Assembly (NCBI GenBank): GCA_009746045.1
Contig: RPFO01000164.1
Coordinates: forward strand, 1,252,996-1,316,995
DNA length: 64,000 bases
Reading direction: 5' to 3'
Source: Mesostigma viride
Taxonomy: Eukaryota > Streptophyta > Mesostigmatophyceae > Mesostigmatales > Mesostigmataceae
Each line of letters begins with the position of its first letter. Position 1 is the first letter of the stretch. Below are positions 19,520-31,732 of this stretch, piece by piece. The notes under the pieces are model-generated. The model was not told where the DNA came from. It did not search any database and saw nothing but the letters and a program-made list of their open reading frames with translations. A program made the translations under genes and the position numbers.

Positions 19520-20494
19520 GAGTGTCTAAAGTATGGCATCAAGGGAAGGCCTAGCTTTCAAGTTCAACCAACATGACGACGGACATCGTCGGGACTTTCT
19601 GGACCATGGAATTGGTAAAAAACCCTGGACCGATTGTCCCCTTCCACCAAGAGATATAGCAAGTAATTCATCGTAATTCTTTATTCCCGGCGCTCTGAAC
19701 GGGCGAAATGGCTCTGCGCCCACAACTCGGCATCTTGGAGCGTTCTAAGGTCCCCGGGAAAGGTGCTCACCACGGCACCGAAAGGGGATTATGCCAGGCT
19801 TGCTGCATTTCCACGAATTTGAGCGATTGAACCTAGTTACATTTAAGTAGCGAGGTGGAAGCAGTAAAAACGGTAAGAGAGGACCTATGCATAGCAATCG
19901 GAGCGACTGCCATGAAGCCGTCAGTGTCTACCCCCATCGCCAAGCCACGAGAGCACAAAAATCCACGAAAACGAATGTGTGTTGGGCACTTCTGCCCTCG
20001 CCACCTGGCAAAGCAAATAAGCAATAAGGCTTCTCGCTCCGCGCCGGCTCCTGCGTTTCCAGAATAAAGGTGCCACCTCCTTTGTGGCGGACGCTAGCAG
20101 ATTCCCCACCAACATTCGGGAAGCATGACAGCTGTCGATCGGAAAGAAGACCTAGCAAACCTCAGCAAACGCAACACGCGGTCTTCAATTCCCAGTATCG
20201 TCGGCATGGTCGTCACTCGCCTCATGACGGCCATTTTCTTTGCATATTTATGACACGAAGCGTGGTCAACGCGGTCATCAACGCGAATTCAGTTTTTATG
20301 AGTTGTCATTTTTTTCTCGCTGTTAATTCGGAAACATTACTACTGTACGTGTTTGTGGGGCGATGAAGTGGTATTCAATGGCGGGTTCCGTGTGATTTTG
20401 AGAAGTTAACCTTTTCACAGGTGTATACATCTTTCCTGATGAATACGAGATATACTGCCCAGTAGAACTGAGCAGGGTCAGCGCTGTATTTAAA
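19520..20494. other. Divergent intergenic region between the nuclease gene and ALG2
   Basis: About 975 bp between two divergent start codons, so it should hold both promoters. I see no repeat array, no coding signal and no unambiguous core promoter element; ATTTAAA lies directly before the ALG2 ATG. Confidence 0.55.
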
Positions 20495-23400
20495 ATGGCC
20501 ACTGCTCACCCGGTGAAGAAAGAATCTACTAAACTTCGTGTTGCTTTCCTGCATCCGGATCTTGGCATTGGTAAGGGGAGATTGTGGTTGAGCTGCGGAC
20601 GGTGTTTTCCCGGGCATGGGGACATCGTTGCTTGCGTCCATATCAACTCGGAGGATTATACATATTCTCCTTGTTTTTAATGTGCGTAGGGTGGTCATGT
20701 CCACTGTCGATGTCCTTCAGAAGGAAATTCAACCTAAATTACGTACATAGGTGGTGCTCCGCTGGCAGGCCATTGTATCATTCTATCATTTTATGAAAAG
20801 TAGTTACCGGAAGGAAGGCAACTTGTTGATCCATGTCAAACAAGCAGACAAGAGGGAACCTCACGTGAAGTATTTAATAAGAAGAATATCCACAGCCGTC
20901 CACGAAAATTTTCACAGATTGGAGAGAAAGATGCATAACCGAGCATGTACTACGTACCCTACGAGGGCGGTTATAAACTCATGGAAACGTTTCACTCGTG
21001 AGTTTGAAGTGTTGTATCCCAGAATGTAAAATCTCACAGAATGCGGAGATGGCATTTGTAGGGACTTGGTGAGCTAAGTTTGCTCCATAACGAAAATGCA
21101 AGGACCCTACACTACCCCACAGGATCGTAGTTCTGCGTGCTGTCGTCATATACCCACTCAATAGGGCGCTAGCAGCAGCATTGTTTCCTTTTCTCGGGCC
21201 ATCTCTGCAGCAAGGTACAGCACTTCAGTAAGCCGTCGTCGCCCATGGTAAAAAGCCAAAAACACTCTTGAGAAAATGGTCGCCATCGCTTCTACCAAGT
21301 TTTCATGCCCTGGCTCATGGGCTCAATGATCCTGGCTCATTTCTTATGTCATTGGCTTCCTGCTGCGTACATGCCTTCGGGCAAAAAATCTGTTGCCCAC
21401 TCATCTCACATGATCCCCACGCCACCTGCGCACACTTACATCGACTGCTGGCTCCTGCCCCACCGCGGCCGCGCCCCACTGATGCCATGCCCCTCCGCCG
21501 CCATGCCCCACCGCGGCCGTGCCCCACTGATGCCATGCCCGCTGTCCCCGTGTGCCCTTTCCCAGGCGGGGCAGAGCGCCTGGTGGTGGACGCAGCCACC
21601 GAGTTGGCCCACCTGGGCCACACGGTTGCGGTGTACACGTCGCACCACAGCCGCGACCACTGCTTCGAGGAGACGGTCGATGGTGCGTCTTATTATATAT
21701 ATTGATGGAGGGTGAACCACATGGCTACACATGCGGGACTCAGTGGACGGTGCGCTACTTCATGTTATATTCTAATAGATTGATGGCAGTGGTTCGGGTG
21801 GCCACAAGTACAGGTGGCACGTCTGAGCGTAGATGACTGTTTCGAGAACAAAGCGGATGGCGCATTTCGATAGTAAGATATAGCTATGTATAGTTTATAT
21901 ATAGCCATATATAGCTTTATATATAGCTATGTATTATATAGCTGAATAATATATATCTATATATAGCTACATATGCACTAGTATATATACTACTACAGAT
22001 ATATCATCATCAATAAATATACACTACTATACTACGAGATACTGGTTGTACATATTACCAAATGGTAGCACGCTTGTGAACAGTCCACGCATGAGGCAAC
22101 ACTGGACAGCACGGCCCATTATTGCTGCGACTGAACGCCAGAAAAGGTGTGTGCGACCCCGGATGTGGAAACAGCGGGCGCAGGGCAGTAGCTCCCAGGC
22201 ACAACGCCGGAGGTGAGTCGTGGTAGGTTTGTACCGACTAAGCTTGTCTGCCTGGCTTGTAGGACAGTAATGAGGGCTGCTTGGTTTGTAGTATAGTAAA
22301 GAGGGCTGCTCGGTTTGTAGTACCGTAACAAGGGCCGCTCGATTTGCAGTACCTTACTGAGGGCCGCTCGGTTTGCAGTACCGTAACGAGGGCCGCTCGG
22401 TTTGTAGTACCATACCGAGGTCGGTCTGGTCTATAGTTGATCAAGGCACTGCCAGGCACTGCAAGGCATGGTTGCCGCTGACATAGCGACGGCTCAAGCG
22501 GACCCGCCCAGTACCCGACTTTCTTTAGCCATCACTAGTTTGCTTGCTTTCACTAGTTCATGAAGACGGGAGTGCCTGGCCTGTATGATGCGGAGGTGGC
22601 AGGTAGCCATCGCCGTTCTGCCACTCATTCCACTCAGGTGCGCTGCCAATGGCTGCGCCTGACGGTGTCCCGCCCTTTACCCATGGCATTGCCATTATAA
22701 GCCGAATTTACAGTGCTTGAAATATGACGGGGCGACAGAGCTCCCTTCATTCCTGATTACTGTGACTAGCCTCCCCTAATTCCTGATTGTTATTAATAAC
22801 TAGGTTCCCCTCTTGTACTATTGCTAGGATCCTCTCACGGTTACTAACTTTCAAATGATGCAGTTCTTGTCGGTACTCATCGCCCGACACCCCGCCGGCT
22901 GCCCAACCCAACGGCTGCCCAACATGCCTTCTTCCCAACCCACCTGCTGCCCCAACCTGCCTGCTGCCAACCCACCTACTGCCCAACCCGCCTGCTGCCC
23001 CCAGGCACCTTCCCCGTGGTTGTCTACGGCGACTGGCTGCCGCGCCACCTGTTTGGCCGCCTGCACGTGCTGTTTGCGTACGTGCGCGCGCTCTACCTGG
23101 CCCTCATGTTCATGCTGTTCGAGGGACCCTGGGACGTGTTGGTGGTGGACCAGGTGTCCGCGGCGGTGCCGCTGCTCCGGCTGAAGAGGGGATGGCAGGT
23201 GCGTGCGCGCGCGGATGCATGCTATCGCGGTGCGCGCGCGGATGCGGTACTGCGGGCGGGCGGGCGCTGGTGTGGTGCGGGGAGCATAAGCACGCCCATA
23301 GCGCCGTATTAAATAAATACGTGCGTGAGGCTGTGGTATGGTGCGAGGAGCATGCTATCTCTTTCGATCGTCACTCGCAAGGTCGGGGCGTACGTGCGTG

Positions 23401-26400
23401 CCTGGTCTTTCAGTTTCATAGCCAAGTCAATAGATGCGTTTGTAGGCGGAGTTTGTAAACACTAGTACAACCTGGTCCAGCCCATGGAAAGCACCAGGGC
23501 AGACCCCAAGGGCAGGATATTTCGGCCACAGACTCAAGCATGGAATCTGCGCGCGAGCCTTGTTCCTACCTATGCTATATCTGCGTGCTCGTCAGGACGA
23601 GGCTTTCGCCCATGGAATGTGTGCATGTATTTATGTGTGTCTATTTATATGTGTATGTGTATTTGTATGTGTGTGTGCGTGTGTGTGTTGACTACTGCCA
23701 CCCTGGCACGTATTGCCGCCCTGGCACAAGTGCTCCTTGGGTTGCGCGGCTTGTCACCAAACCATGCATTTTTTTTTTTGCTCAGTCAGCATTAGTGGCC
23801 ACGTGCCATTGACCTAGCCTCGTGCGAGCCGCGCCGCGTGGTGGCCTCGTCTAGGCATCCTTGGCCGTAATGGGCCTGTCCCACCTGGGGAGTTCGTTCT
23901 CTTTTACCAACTCCTTTTTCCAATGCGCGATCTGCATGCATCGGTTGGCTTGCAAATATTCCTCTTGCTGACATTTGTCACCGCCAATGGACTCCATGAC
24001 CTTCCATTCATCATGCCACCACTCGTCCCCCGTCACGCACCATCCGACACGTTTGGTGGATAGATCACCTACCTTTTGAACCGCCTGTTGCCTATTGATG
24101 TTGGTGGATAGATAACCTACCTTTTGAACCGCCCGTTGCCTGTTGAGGTTGGTGGATAGATAACCTACCTTTTGAACCGCCCGTTGCCTGTTGAGGTTGG
24201 TGGATAGATAACCTACCTTTTGAATCGCCCGTTGCCTATTGATGTTGATGCCCGGTCCCCGTCCCTGTTTTTTCTTGCAATTTGTCAACCCCCAGATCCT
24301 CTTCTACTGCCACTTCCCCGACCAGCTTCTGGTACAGCGCAGCTCGCTGCTGCGGTCACTGTACCGTGCGCCGTTCAATCTCTGGGAAGAAATGAGCACG
24401 GGTATGTCCATTTTTTTTTTTTTGTTGTTGGTGTCTGTAACCAACCGCCCTTCTGCAGCATCACATCCATGGTCCCTGGATAGGGCATGTGTAGCTATTT
24501 TTCCAGGTTTTAATTTACGCAAATACCTTTTGATACTACTATGCAAATAAAGAGCGTTTGACCTGGCTGCTTGCAAGAACGCTGATGCTCATGGCTACCA
24601 AGTCTGCACCAGGTCCACTGATCTTCTGACTCCCGTTTGGGGCCAAACTGCCCCCAAATTCTAGCAAAAATGCGCGGTTTCACCACATCTCCTTGCAGTT
24701 TCCATAGAGAGATGTGCTCAGTTGAGCTGGAAACAGTTGCGAGCATGTTTGACATCATGAACGTAGACATTGCACACAGGCAGTCATTGAAAGAGTAAAC
24801 ATCTTATTTATGTCTTTCCCTTGGCCTGCAGGGTCCTGGTGCCGTACATCTTAGGCGAGAAAGCCAAGTACTGAGTACTGGAGGCTGAGGGAAGGAGTGG
24901 GGTTTTTGTGTGATATAATGAGTGTGCAAAACCTTGACATGCATGTGTGCAAAACCTTGACATGCATGTGTGCAAAACCTTGACACGCATGTGTGCAAAA
25001 CCTGGACATGCAAGTGTGCTTCACTTGAGGGGCTGGTAGCCATTGTTTATCAACAAGGAAAGTTGCCCCTATCATGCTGCGTTACAAAGTATTGTGCATT
25101 GAATTTGTGTGGGGATTTGCCCCGTTGTTGTTTGATATTTTTCGGCCCAGGTGTCGCGCCGTTGAAATGTCCTTACATGCTGTCTAGCCTGGGCATCATA
25201 ACGCACTGTTTATAGTTTTCTAGTTTTCATGGGTGCGGCTGCCACTTGCAAGGCTTCTTCTTCTTTTCGGACACTGTGTGCTATGGTGCCATCATCGGAT
25301 AGTCGGGTGGTCACTGTCTCGTGTTTTCTGTTTGGTCCGAAGTAGTTGTTACTGTCCACATGCCCTAAACACTGTGCCGTCCCTGCAATGCTCTTTTGCT
25401 GCCGCCTGCCACCCTCAGGCTGCGCCCATCGCATCCTGGTCAACAGCATCTACACTGCGACTGTCTTTGCGGCCACGTTTGCACGGCTGACTGCGTGGGG
25501 CGCCAAGCCGGAGGTGCTCTACCCAGCCGTACGGCTCACCTCGCGACAGCCCGCGCCGCCCCCGGCGCTAGCGCCCACGCCTTCACCCAGCGGTGGCGGT
25601 GACAAGCTGGCAAAGTCGCAAGCACAGGCGACAAAGTCCCGTGCTTCCTCCAATGGCGGGGCTGGGGCCGATGGCGCCATGGTGGCGGGCGTCCCTGGCT
25701 TGACAAAGGACAGGTGTGCATGCATGTTGACCCTCCACGCCACGTGGTTGTAGTGGACTGTCCTCTACCATTGCTATAATTGCCATGCATCTTCGTGATG
25801 TATGAGTCATGACGTACACAAAGTAACCCAGTTAGAATTGGTATTAGTTGATCCGTTTTTCTGGTATGGGCTATTCCTGCGATCCTTCCTGGCAGTCCTG
25901 TTTTGCTCTGTGTGCGATCACCCACCCTACTGCTGCACAGATGACCGTGGTACCGTGGTGTCGAGCGTTGATGAGGTGGCCCTGTGTCCACAGCGTTGCA
26001 GACACTTGCTGGTTCTTTTGTTGGCGCCAGCATAAGCTCGGAGCCTCGATGGGCAAGCAATAGGCTGATCTATCTCGTTAGGTTTTTCAGAGTATGTGCC
26101 CACATTGTGGATACGCCAGCATTAGAGAATGTGGCGGTATGGCACGATGCACCACTGGTCATTGGCACTCATGGCCATTCAGTACTCATGGGCTCATGGC
26201 CATCTAGTATTTTGGGACTCATTATATGGACTCATGGCCATATAGTGTGAAGTATTTATACACCTGGACTATCTCACGGCCACCCGCCTGGCACTCTTGA
26301 GTTTTACGTCTGTCCGCCACGTTGCTTGCCATGTGTTGAAGCTGTCAAGTTTTCTGCTAACATGTGCTGACATTTAGTATGTCCGATGTTGACGCATCCA

Positions 26401-29400
26401 CCTGTGTTTTCCATGTCCCCGCATCCCCTCCCCCCATCCCCCCTGGCCAGCACCCTGTTTGTCTCCATCAACCGTTTCGAGCGGAAAAAGAACATCCAGC
26501 TGGCGCTGCTCAGCTTCGCTCGTGTGCTGGAGCACCAGCAACCCAGCAGCGGCAGCCCTGGCGACGCGGGGTCATCCCCGTCCTCCAACGCGGCCTCCCC
26601 CAAGGCCGCCAATGATGGCAAGGGGAAGCCGGCCTCCTCAACAGCATCCCATCGGAGGCAAAAGAAGAAGGCGAGCGTGGGGGGATGGGCGGAACCGGCC
26701 CCCACGGGTGGTGTCACAAAACTGGCCACGGAGGTGGACCCCAGCCGTCTCCGCCTTGTCATCGCAGGTGAGGGACGGACGCTGGTAGGGGACGCGCGTG
26801 ACTCACAAGAGGGATTGGCTGCGCACGATTTGGCTGGATTCTTGGATCAGGGTCCATGGTCACTTCATGGTAAGGCAGGCCACCAACCGCAACTCGCGTA
26901 TGCCACGTAAGCCTCCTGTGGAAGATTTCCAGTTGGCAGTTTGCCGTATTTCCAAGCCAAAGCTGTGGAGTCGGTGTTGGTATCGATTGATGGCAGCAAG
27001 GCGAAGCACATAGGTTGTTCCTGTTCTAATCATGGGGGCGATTTTCTCCCTCTTGCCCCCCAATGCGACCGTGTCTTTGTCACTCTCTTCCGTTGTCTTT
27101 GCGCGATGTCGCAGGAGGCTACGACCCGCGCGTGCTGGAGAATGTAGAGTACCTGGAGGAGCTGCGGGCCCTGGCGGCCACCGTGGGCGTGGCACAGCAG
27201 GTGGTCTTCCTGACCAGTGTTAGCAGCCAGCAGCGAGACACGCTCATCGAGGCTGCGCAGGCCATCGTGTACACGCCCAAGGTGAGGGATGGGGGTGGGT
27301 TTCTTTTCTGTGGGGTGGGGTGGGTGGGGTGGGTGGGTTGGGGGGGTGAGGTGTGTGTGTGTGTGTGTGGGGGGTAATTGTGAAGGGGAGCGAGGGAGGA
27401 ATTGAAGGTGAGGGAGAAAGGGAGCGAAGGGGAGCGAGGGCCGAGGGGGGGAGTTAGGTGGTTGCTGAAGGCGGAAGACGGGGGGACGAGGCGTAGCAAT
27501 GGGGAGAGGGGAGGAACGGCACGGCGTAGTCATGCTAGGTTTGTAGGGAGCGGGAGAAAGAGTACTTTGGGAAGTCTAGGGCAGTCTTGATGGTCATGAA
27601 ACAAGAGGCAGGGATGATGCATGCTTGATGCCCAGCACGCGCTGATAAGAGTGGAGTATTGTGTGCACTAGGACAGACAACTTGTCCATAGACGCAGCGG
27701 GATGGTGAGACACAGCTAAGGAGGTTACTTGGCCTAGGGCAAGGAGCGCAGTCTCCCCACTTGTGAAGGGAGGATGGGTGTTTGGCATCTCTCGTCCCAT
27801 GTTTAAGAAGTATCTTCAAAGCGCTTTGTGCTGCTCGCTCCCTTAGAGGGCACGGCTTAGTTGGCGCTGTCTGGTGGAGGGGGCAACAGATTTGCTTAGC
27901 GTGAATAACCACGACCTATGAAGTCCTTGCGCGTATGTGCCATCTTCGGATGGTGTATAAGGATCGCACATGGTGACTGTTTTGCCCCTTGTCGCCCATC
28001 ACTCGCAGGACGAGCATTTTGGCATCGTTCCACTGGAGGCCATGGCAGCAGGGCGTGCGGTCATCGCGTGCAACTCTGGGGGGCCCACAGAGACGGTGCG
28101 AAGCCATAGTGCCGCAGTGGATCATGCCATAGTGCCGCAGTGGATCATGCCATAGTAGTTATAGTGCTTATGCCATTTGAGGCCTTAGGTATTGTGGCCG
28201 TTGGTGTTGCTTTTTTGCAATGCCGCATCCATGACCCTTTTTGCTGTTGTTTGATTTTAATGTTGCTCCGGTTTCTTTTGTTTGATTTCTTGGCTTTACA
28301 AGTACCTTCAGTTCTGGATGTAAGCGCTATCGATGATTTAGACGAAAGGAGAGAGCTGAAATATATATATTCCCCAAACAAATTCAGTCCACCTTAATGG
28401 CTCCCTGCCCATGCACCCACAAGCATTGATGAAAGCAAGCATTGTTCTTCGCGTGGCTCTGTTCTCGTTGGGATCTTTGAAATACTGCCCTTGTACTCCA
28501 CACTATTCCATTCTTTGAAATACTGTCCTTGTACTCCACACTATTCCATTCTTTGAAATACTGTCCTTGTACTCCACACTATTCCATTCTTTGAAATACT
28601 GTCCTTGTACTCCACACTATTCCATTCTTTGAAATACTGTCCTTATACTCCACACTATTCCATTCTTTTAAATACTGTCCTTGTACTCCACACTATTCCA
28701 TTCTTTGAAATACTGTCCTTGTACTCCACACTATTCCATTCTTTGAAATACTGTCCTTATGCTCCACACTATTCCATTCTTTGAAATACTGTCCTTGTAT
28801 TCCACACTATTCCATTCTTTGAAATACTGTCCTTGTACTCCACACTACTCCATTCTTTGAAATACTGTCATTGTACTCCACACTACTCCATTCTTTGAAA
28901 TACTGCCCTTGTACTCCACACTATTCCATTCTTTGAAATACTGTCCTTGTACTCCACACTAATCCATTCTTTGAAATACTGTCCTTGTACTCCACACTAT
29001 TCCATTCTTTGAAATACTGTCCTTGTACTCCACACTACTCCATTCTTTGAAATACTGTCCTTGTGCTCCACACTACTCCATTCTTTGAAATACTGCCCTT
29101 GTACTCCACACTATTCCATTCTTTGAAATACTGTCCTTGTACTCCACACTACTCCATTCTTTGAAATACTGCCCTTGTACTCCACACTATTCCATTCTTT
29201 GAAATACTGTCCTTGTACTCCACACTACTCCATTCTTTGAAATACTGTCCTTGTACTCCACACTACTCCATTCTTTGAAATACTGTCCTTGTACTCCACA
29301 CTACTCCATTCTTTGAAATACTGCCCTTATGCTCCACACTACTCCATTCTTTGAAATACTGTCCTTGTACTCCACACTATTCCATTCTTTGAAATACTGT

Positions 29401-30549
29401 CCTTGTACTCCACACTACTCCATTCTTTGAAATACTGTCCTTGTACTCCACACTACTCCATTCTTTGAAATACTGTCCTTGTACTCCACACTATTCCATT
29501 CTTTGAAATACTGTCCTTATGCTCCACACTACTCCATTCTTTGAAATACTGTCCTTGTACTCCACACTACTCCATTCTTTGAAATACTGCCCTTATACTC
29601 CACACTCTTCCATTCGGAAGCAGGTAGCAAAAGGCAGCCTTGACGTCGAAGGTTTAAGAGTAGAGGCAGTCAGACAGCTATTGCTCGTTGTCCTTGTTGA
29701 CTTTGCCGTGGCATGCTGTGAGGGTTTTATCTGCTGTTACTGGCGCAGGAATGGCCATGGAAGGTTGTCGACAGTGATTACTGTTATTGAGAATGTTATT
29801 TCTTGTCGCAGTCATTTCTCCGTTGCTGGGTATTGATCGGCCATTTTATAGTGCCTTGGAGCCTGGTGATATAGTTCGCGAACGCTCGCCTATTGATTCC
29901 TTCATTTCTATCTCTGCATGAGATACAGCATCATGCCGCGGTGTGATAGACGGTCATAAGGAAGCCTCCATGCACTGTGGCCTCCATGCACGGCGTGGTT
30001 TGTAGTCTGATGGTGGCGGATGGACTGTCATTCTGGCAGATATTTGCGTGCAAGCCTTGATGGTTTTGTGAGGTTTTTAGCTCGACGATCAGTCGGGAAT
30101 AGCCCATGGGAGAACAGGCAGTAAATGTGGGAGGATCAATGGTAAGGTGGCACCGATGGCCATGGCAAATGCAATTGACGGAATTACTTCTTTTAACAAA
30201 TATTGACTGGAGTGCGATTAGGCTGGGTGGCAAGTTATGCGTGTGCCTACTCACCTCCTTCCCAATTCAGCTGCAAAGTAACATGTTCATGGATATGTGT
30301 TTGCCTTTTTTTTTTTTTTGTAATGTCTGTGCCCTGCATCGTGGTGTGTGGCAGGTCATACATGGGGAAACAGGGTTCCTCTGCGATGCCACCCCAGCGG
30401 CGTTTGCAGATGCCATGGCAAGGGTACTGGCAAAGGACAAGGCGACCACCATGGGCCGTGCGGCCAGGCGACTGGTGGAAGCCAAGTTTTCAAGACGGCA
30501 ATTCGGGGAGAGGTTGGATGCCATCATTCGCGACATGGTGTCCTGCTAG
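20495..30549 (+). CDS. ALG2: ALG2 alpha-1,3/1,6-mannosyltransferase, complete, nine exons
   Basis: Exons: 20495-20570, 21566-21682, 23005-23198, 24296-24401, 25419-25713, 26451-26767, 27115-27281, 28009-28095 and 30355-30549. All joins are in phase, giving 517 residues. ALG2 adds two mannoses from GDP-mannose to Man1GlcNAc2-PP-dolichol on the cytosolic ER face. The GT4 marks are clear: [19 protein letters not shown] (residues about 18-36), [10 protein letters not shown] (132-141), NRFERKKNI (270-278), and the EX7E motif Glu426...Glu434 in [10 protein letters not shown] hydrophobic stretch at about 90-110 matches the membrane-associated loop of the family. Two low-complexity inserts, residues about 195-262 and 292-355, make it longer than the human enzyme (416 residues) and similar to yeast (503). 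A LINE begins about 17 bp after the stop codon. Eight introns, many with private tandem repeats. Confidence 0.95.
21459..21542. repeat. GC-rich ~46-48 bp duplication, ALG2 intron 1
   Basis: Two and a half copies containing GCCCCACTGATGCCATGCCC, ending just before the acceptor of exon 2. Confidence 0.8.
21875..22020. repeat. AT-rich (TATATAGC) low-complexity tract, ALG2 intron 2
   Basis: Degenerate TATATAGCTATATATAG palindromic repeats, self-complementary throughout. Confidence 0.85.
22250..22440. repeat. 29-bp tandem repeat, about six copies, ALG2 intron 2
   Basis: Units share CGGTTTGTAGTACCGTAAC followed by GAGGGCCGCT. Confidence 0.85.
24050..24245. repeat. 48-bp tandem repeat, four copies, ALG2 intron 3
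   Basis: Units share TTGGTGGATAGATAACCTAC and GAACCGCCCGTTGCCT. They end about 50 bp before the exon 4 acceptor. Confidence 0.9.
24921..25018. repeat. 23-bp tandem repeat, about four copies, ALG2 intron 4
   Basis: Unit GTGTGCAAAACCTTGACATG plus CAT. Confidence 0.9.
28474..29618. repeat. 38-bp tandem array, about 30 copies, ALG2 intron 8
   Basis: About 1.1 kb of units beginning TTCTTTGAAATACTGTCCTT and ending in a CACACTATTCCA-type sequence. A few sites alternate between units (CTATTCC/CTACTCC, TGTCC/TGCCC, GTACTCC/ATGCTCC), suggesting higher-order amplification. It is not CRISPR: the units are contiguous without unique spacers. Confidence 0.95.
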
Positions 30550-30565
30550 TGAAGCATGTTCATCG

Positions 30566-31728
30566 GCCCTCCCCCTCCCCCTTATGGCTGTCATTAACTG
30601 TATGAAGGGTCCATCACCTCGGTGCACACTTCCTACGGGTCCACGCCACCATGCCCTCTTCAAAAGGGTGTGTGGCAGGGCTGCATGCTCTCGCCATACC
30701 TGTTAATTGTTGGGGTTGAATACGTAATGATTCAGGCGCGCAAGCGATTTGCCAGCATCGTGGGTAGGGAACCGGGGTGAAGGTCACCAACAAGACCTGG
30801 CATGGCGGGGCAGACACGGAGATTAGGCGGAAATTATCATGTCGACGACACCACCCTCTTTGATGACACTGAGCACATGCAGACATGGCTCGATTGCCTG
30901 GCAATGGAGGCCCGAGTCGTGGGGCTCGAGGTCAGCAAGAAGACCGAGCCGGCCCTGGCAGTCGGGCTCAACGACCCGACAGACCTCTTCCTCCTTGATG
31001 GCTCTCATGCCCCCTACCCGGCCCCGTGTTCGGCTGCTGGGCAGCCTACACCCCAGCTGTGAGGCCGACATTGATTACCGTATCTCCCTCGCCTGGCACG
31101 CACTTCGCCAATACAAAGCCCTCTGGCGCAACCCCCTGGGCAAGCGCGAGAAGCAGGACCTGTTCAAGGTCCTGGTCCTCCCGAAGTCCCGGTTCTCACA
31201 TCATCTCACATCATCTGATGGCGCCGAGACGTGGACCCTCACAGTGGACCTCAAGTAAAAGCTGGACGGCGCAGTCACCAATATGCTGCGGTCAATCTCT
31301 CGTACGGGCTATGCTGTCCACGTTCGCAAGGCGGACCTGTATCTGGGCATGCCACTTATCACTAGCACCATCAAGAAACGCAGATTGCAGCTACTAGGGC
31401 ACTTAGCTCGCACCAACCAGGTAGACACCTCTGGTGGCCCGTCCGCAGGACTGCGGCCTGCACAGCCGGGTAGGCACCTCCTCACGTGGTAAGTAAGTAA
31501 GTAAGTACTTGCGTGTCATGCGCAAAGGCATGCCACGGAGTACTATGCTAATCTCATTCTAAAGAAAAAATAATTACACAAAAGTTTAAACAAATATCGT
31601 CTGCATCATCCCCCAACCATTAAGCATTAGATGGGGATGTAATCCTCATCCGAGCTGTCCTCTACTGTAATGGCACTCACGTGGTACGGGCCCAGCAAAG
31701 CTAGACGCCGCAAGGCCCGCACATTCAA
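30566..31728 (+). mobile_element. 5'-truncated LINE copy just after ALG2, split by a SINE-like insertion
   Basis: Homology to the LINE downstream begins about 17 bp after the ALG2 stop. Decayed reverse-transcriptase frames read GVWQGCMLSPYL, then VDDTTLFDDTEHMQTWLDCL and FKVLVLPKS. The catalytic YADD box is changed to HVDD. Several frame breaks make it a pseudogene. A 184-bp element interrupts it at 31492, and the LINE resumes at 31687 with the GACGCCGCAAGGCCCGCAC block seen also at 34291-34309. It is then replaced by the 5' end of the next LINE near 31733. Confidence 0.8.
31492..31675 (-). mobile_element. SINE-like element, (TTAC)n tail, 11-bp target duplication
   Basis: A 184-bp insertion in the LINE flanked by perfect CTCACGTGGTA at 31481-31491 and 31676-31686. 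On the minus strand it ends in a TTAC repeat tail. A related copy in opposite orientation lies at 42070-42272 and shares GTACTCCGTGGCATGCCTT and the tail. There is no coding capacity. The head contains no clear tRNA-type promoter, so its origin is unknown. Confidence 0.7.
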
Positions 31729-31732
31729 ATAG

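Noticed and set aside
28474-29618. Possible CRISPR-like array
   Set aside because: Units are contiguous 38-bp tandem copies without unique spacers, inside an intron of a eukaryotic gene.
31249-31500. The GTAA repeat at 31488-31504 taken as the LINE's own tail
   Set aside because: The LINE continues after 31686 and an 11-bp duplication brackets the intervening 184 bp, so the repeat belongs to the inserted SINE-like element.
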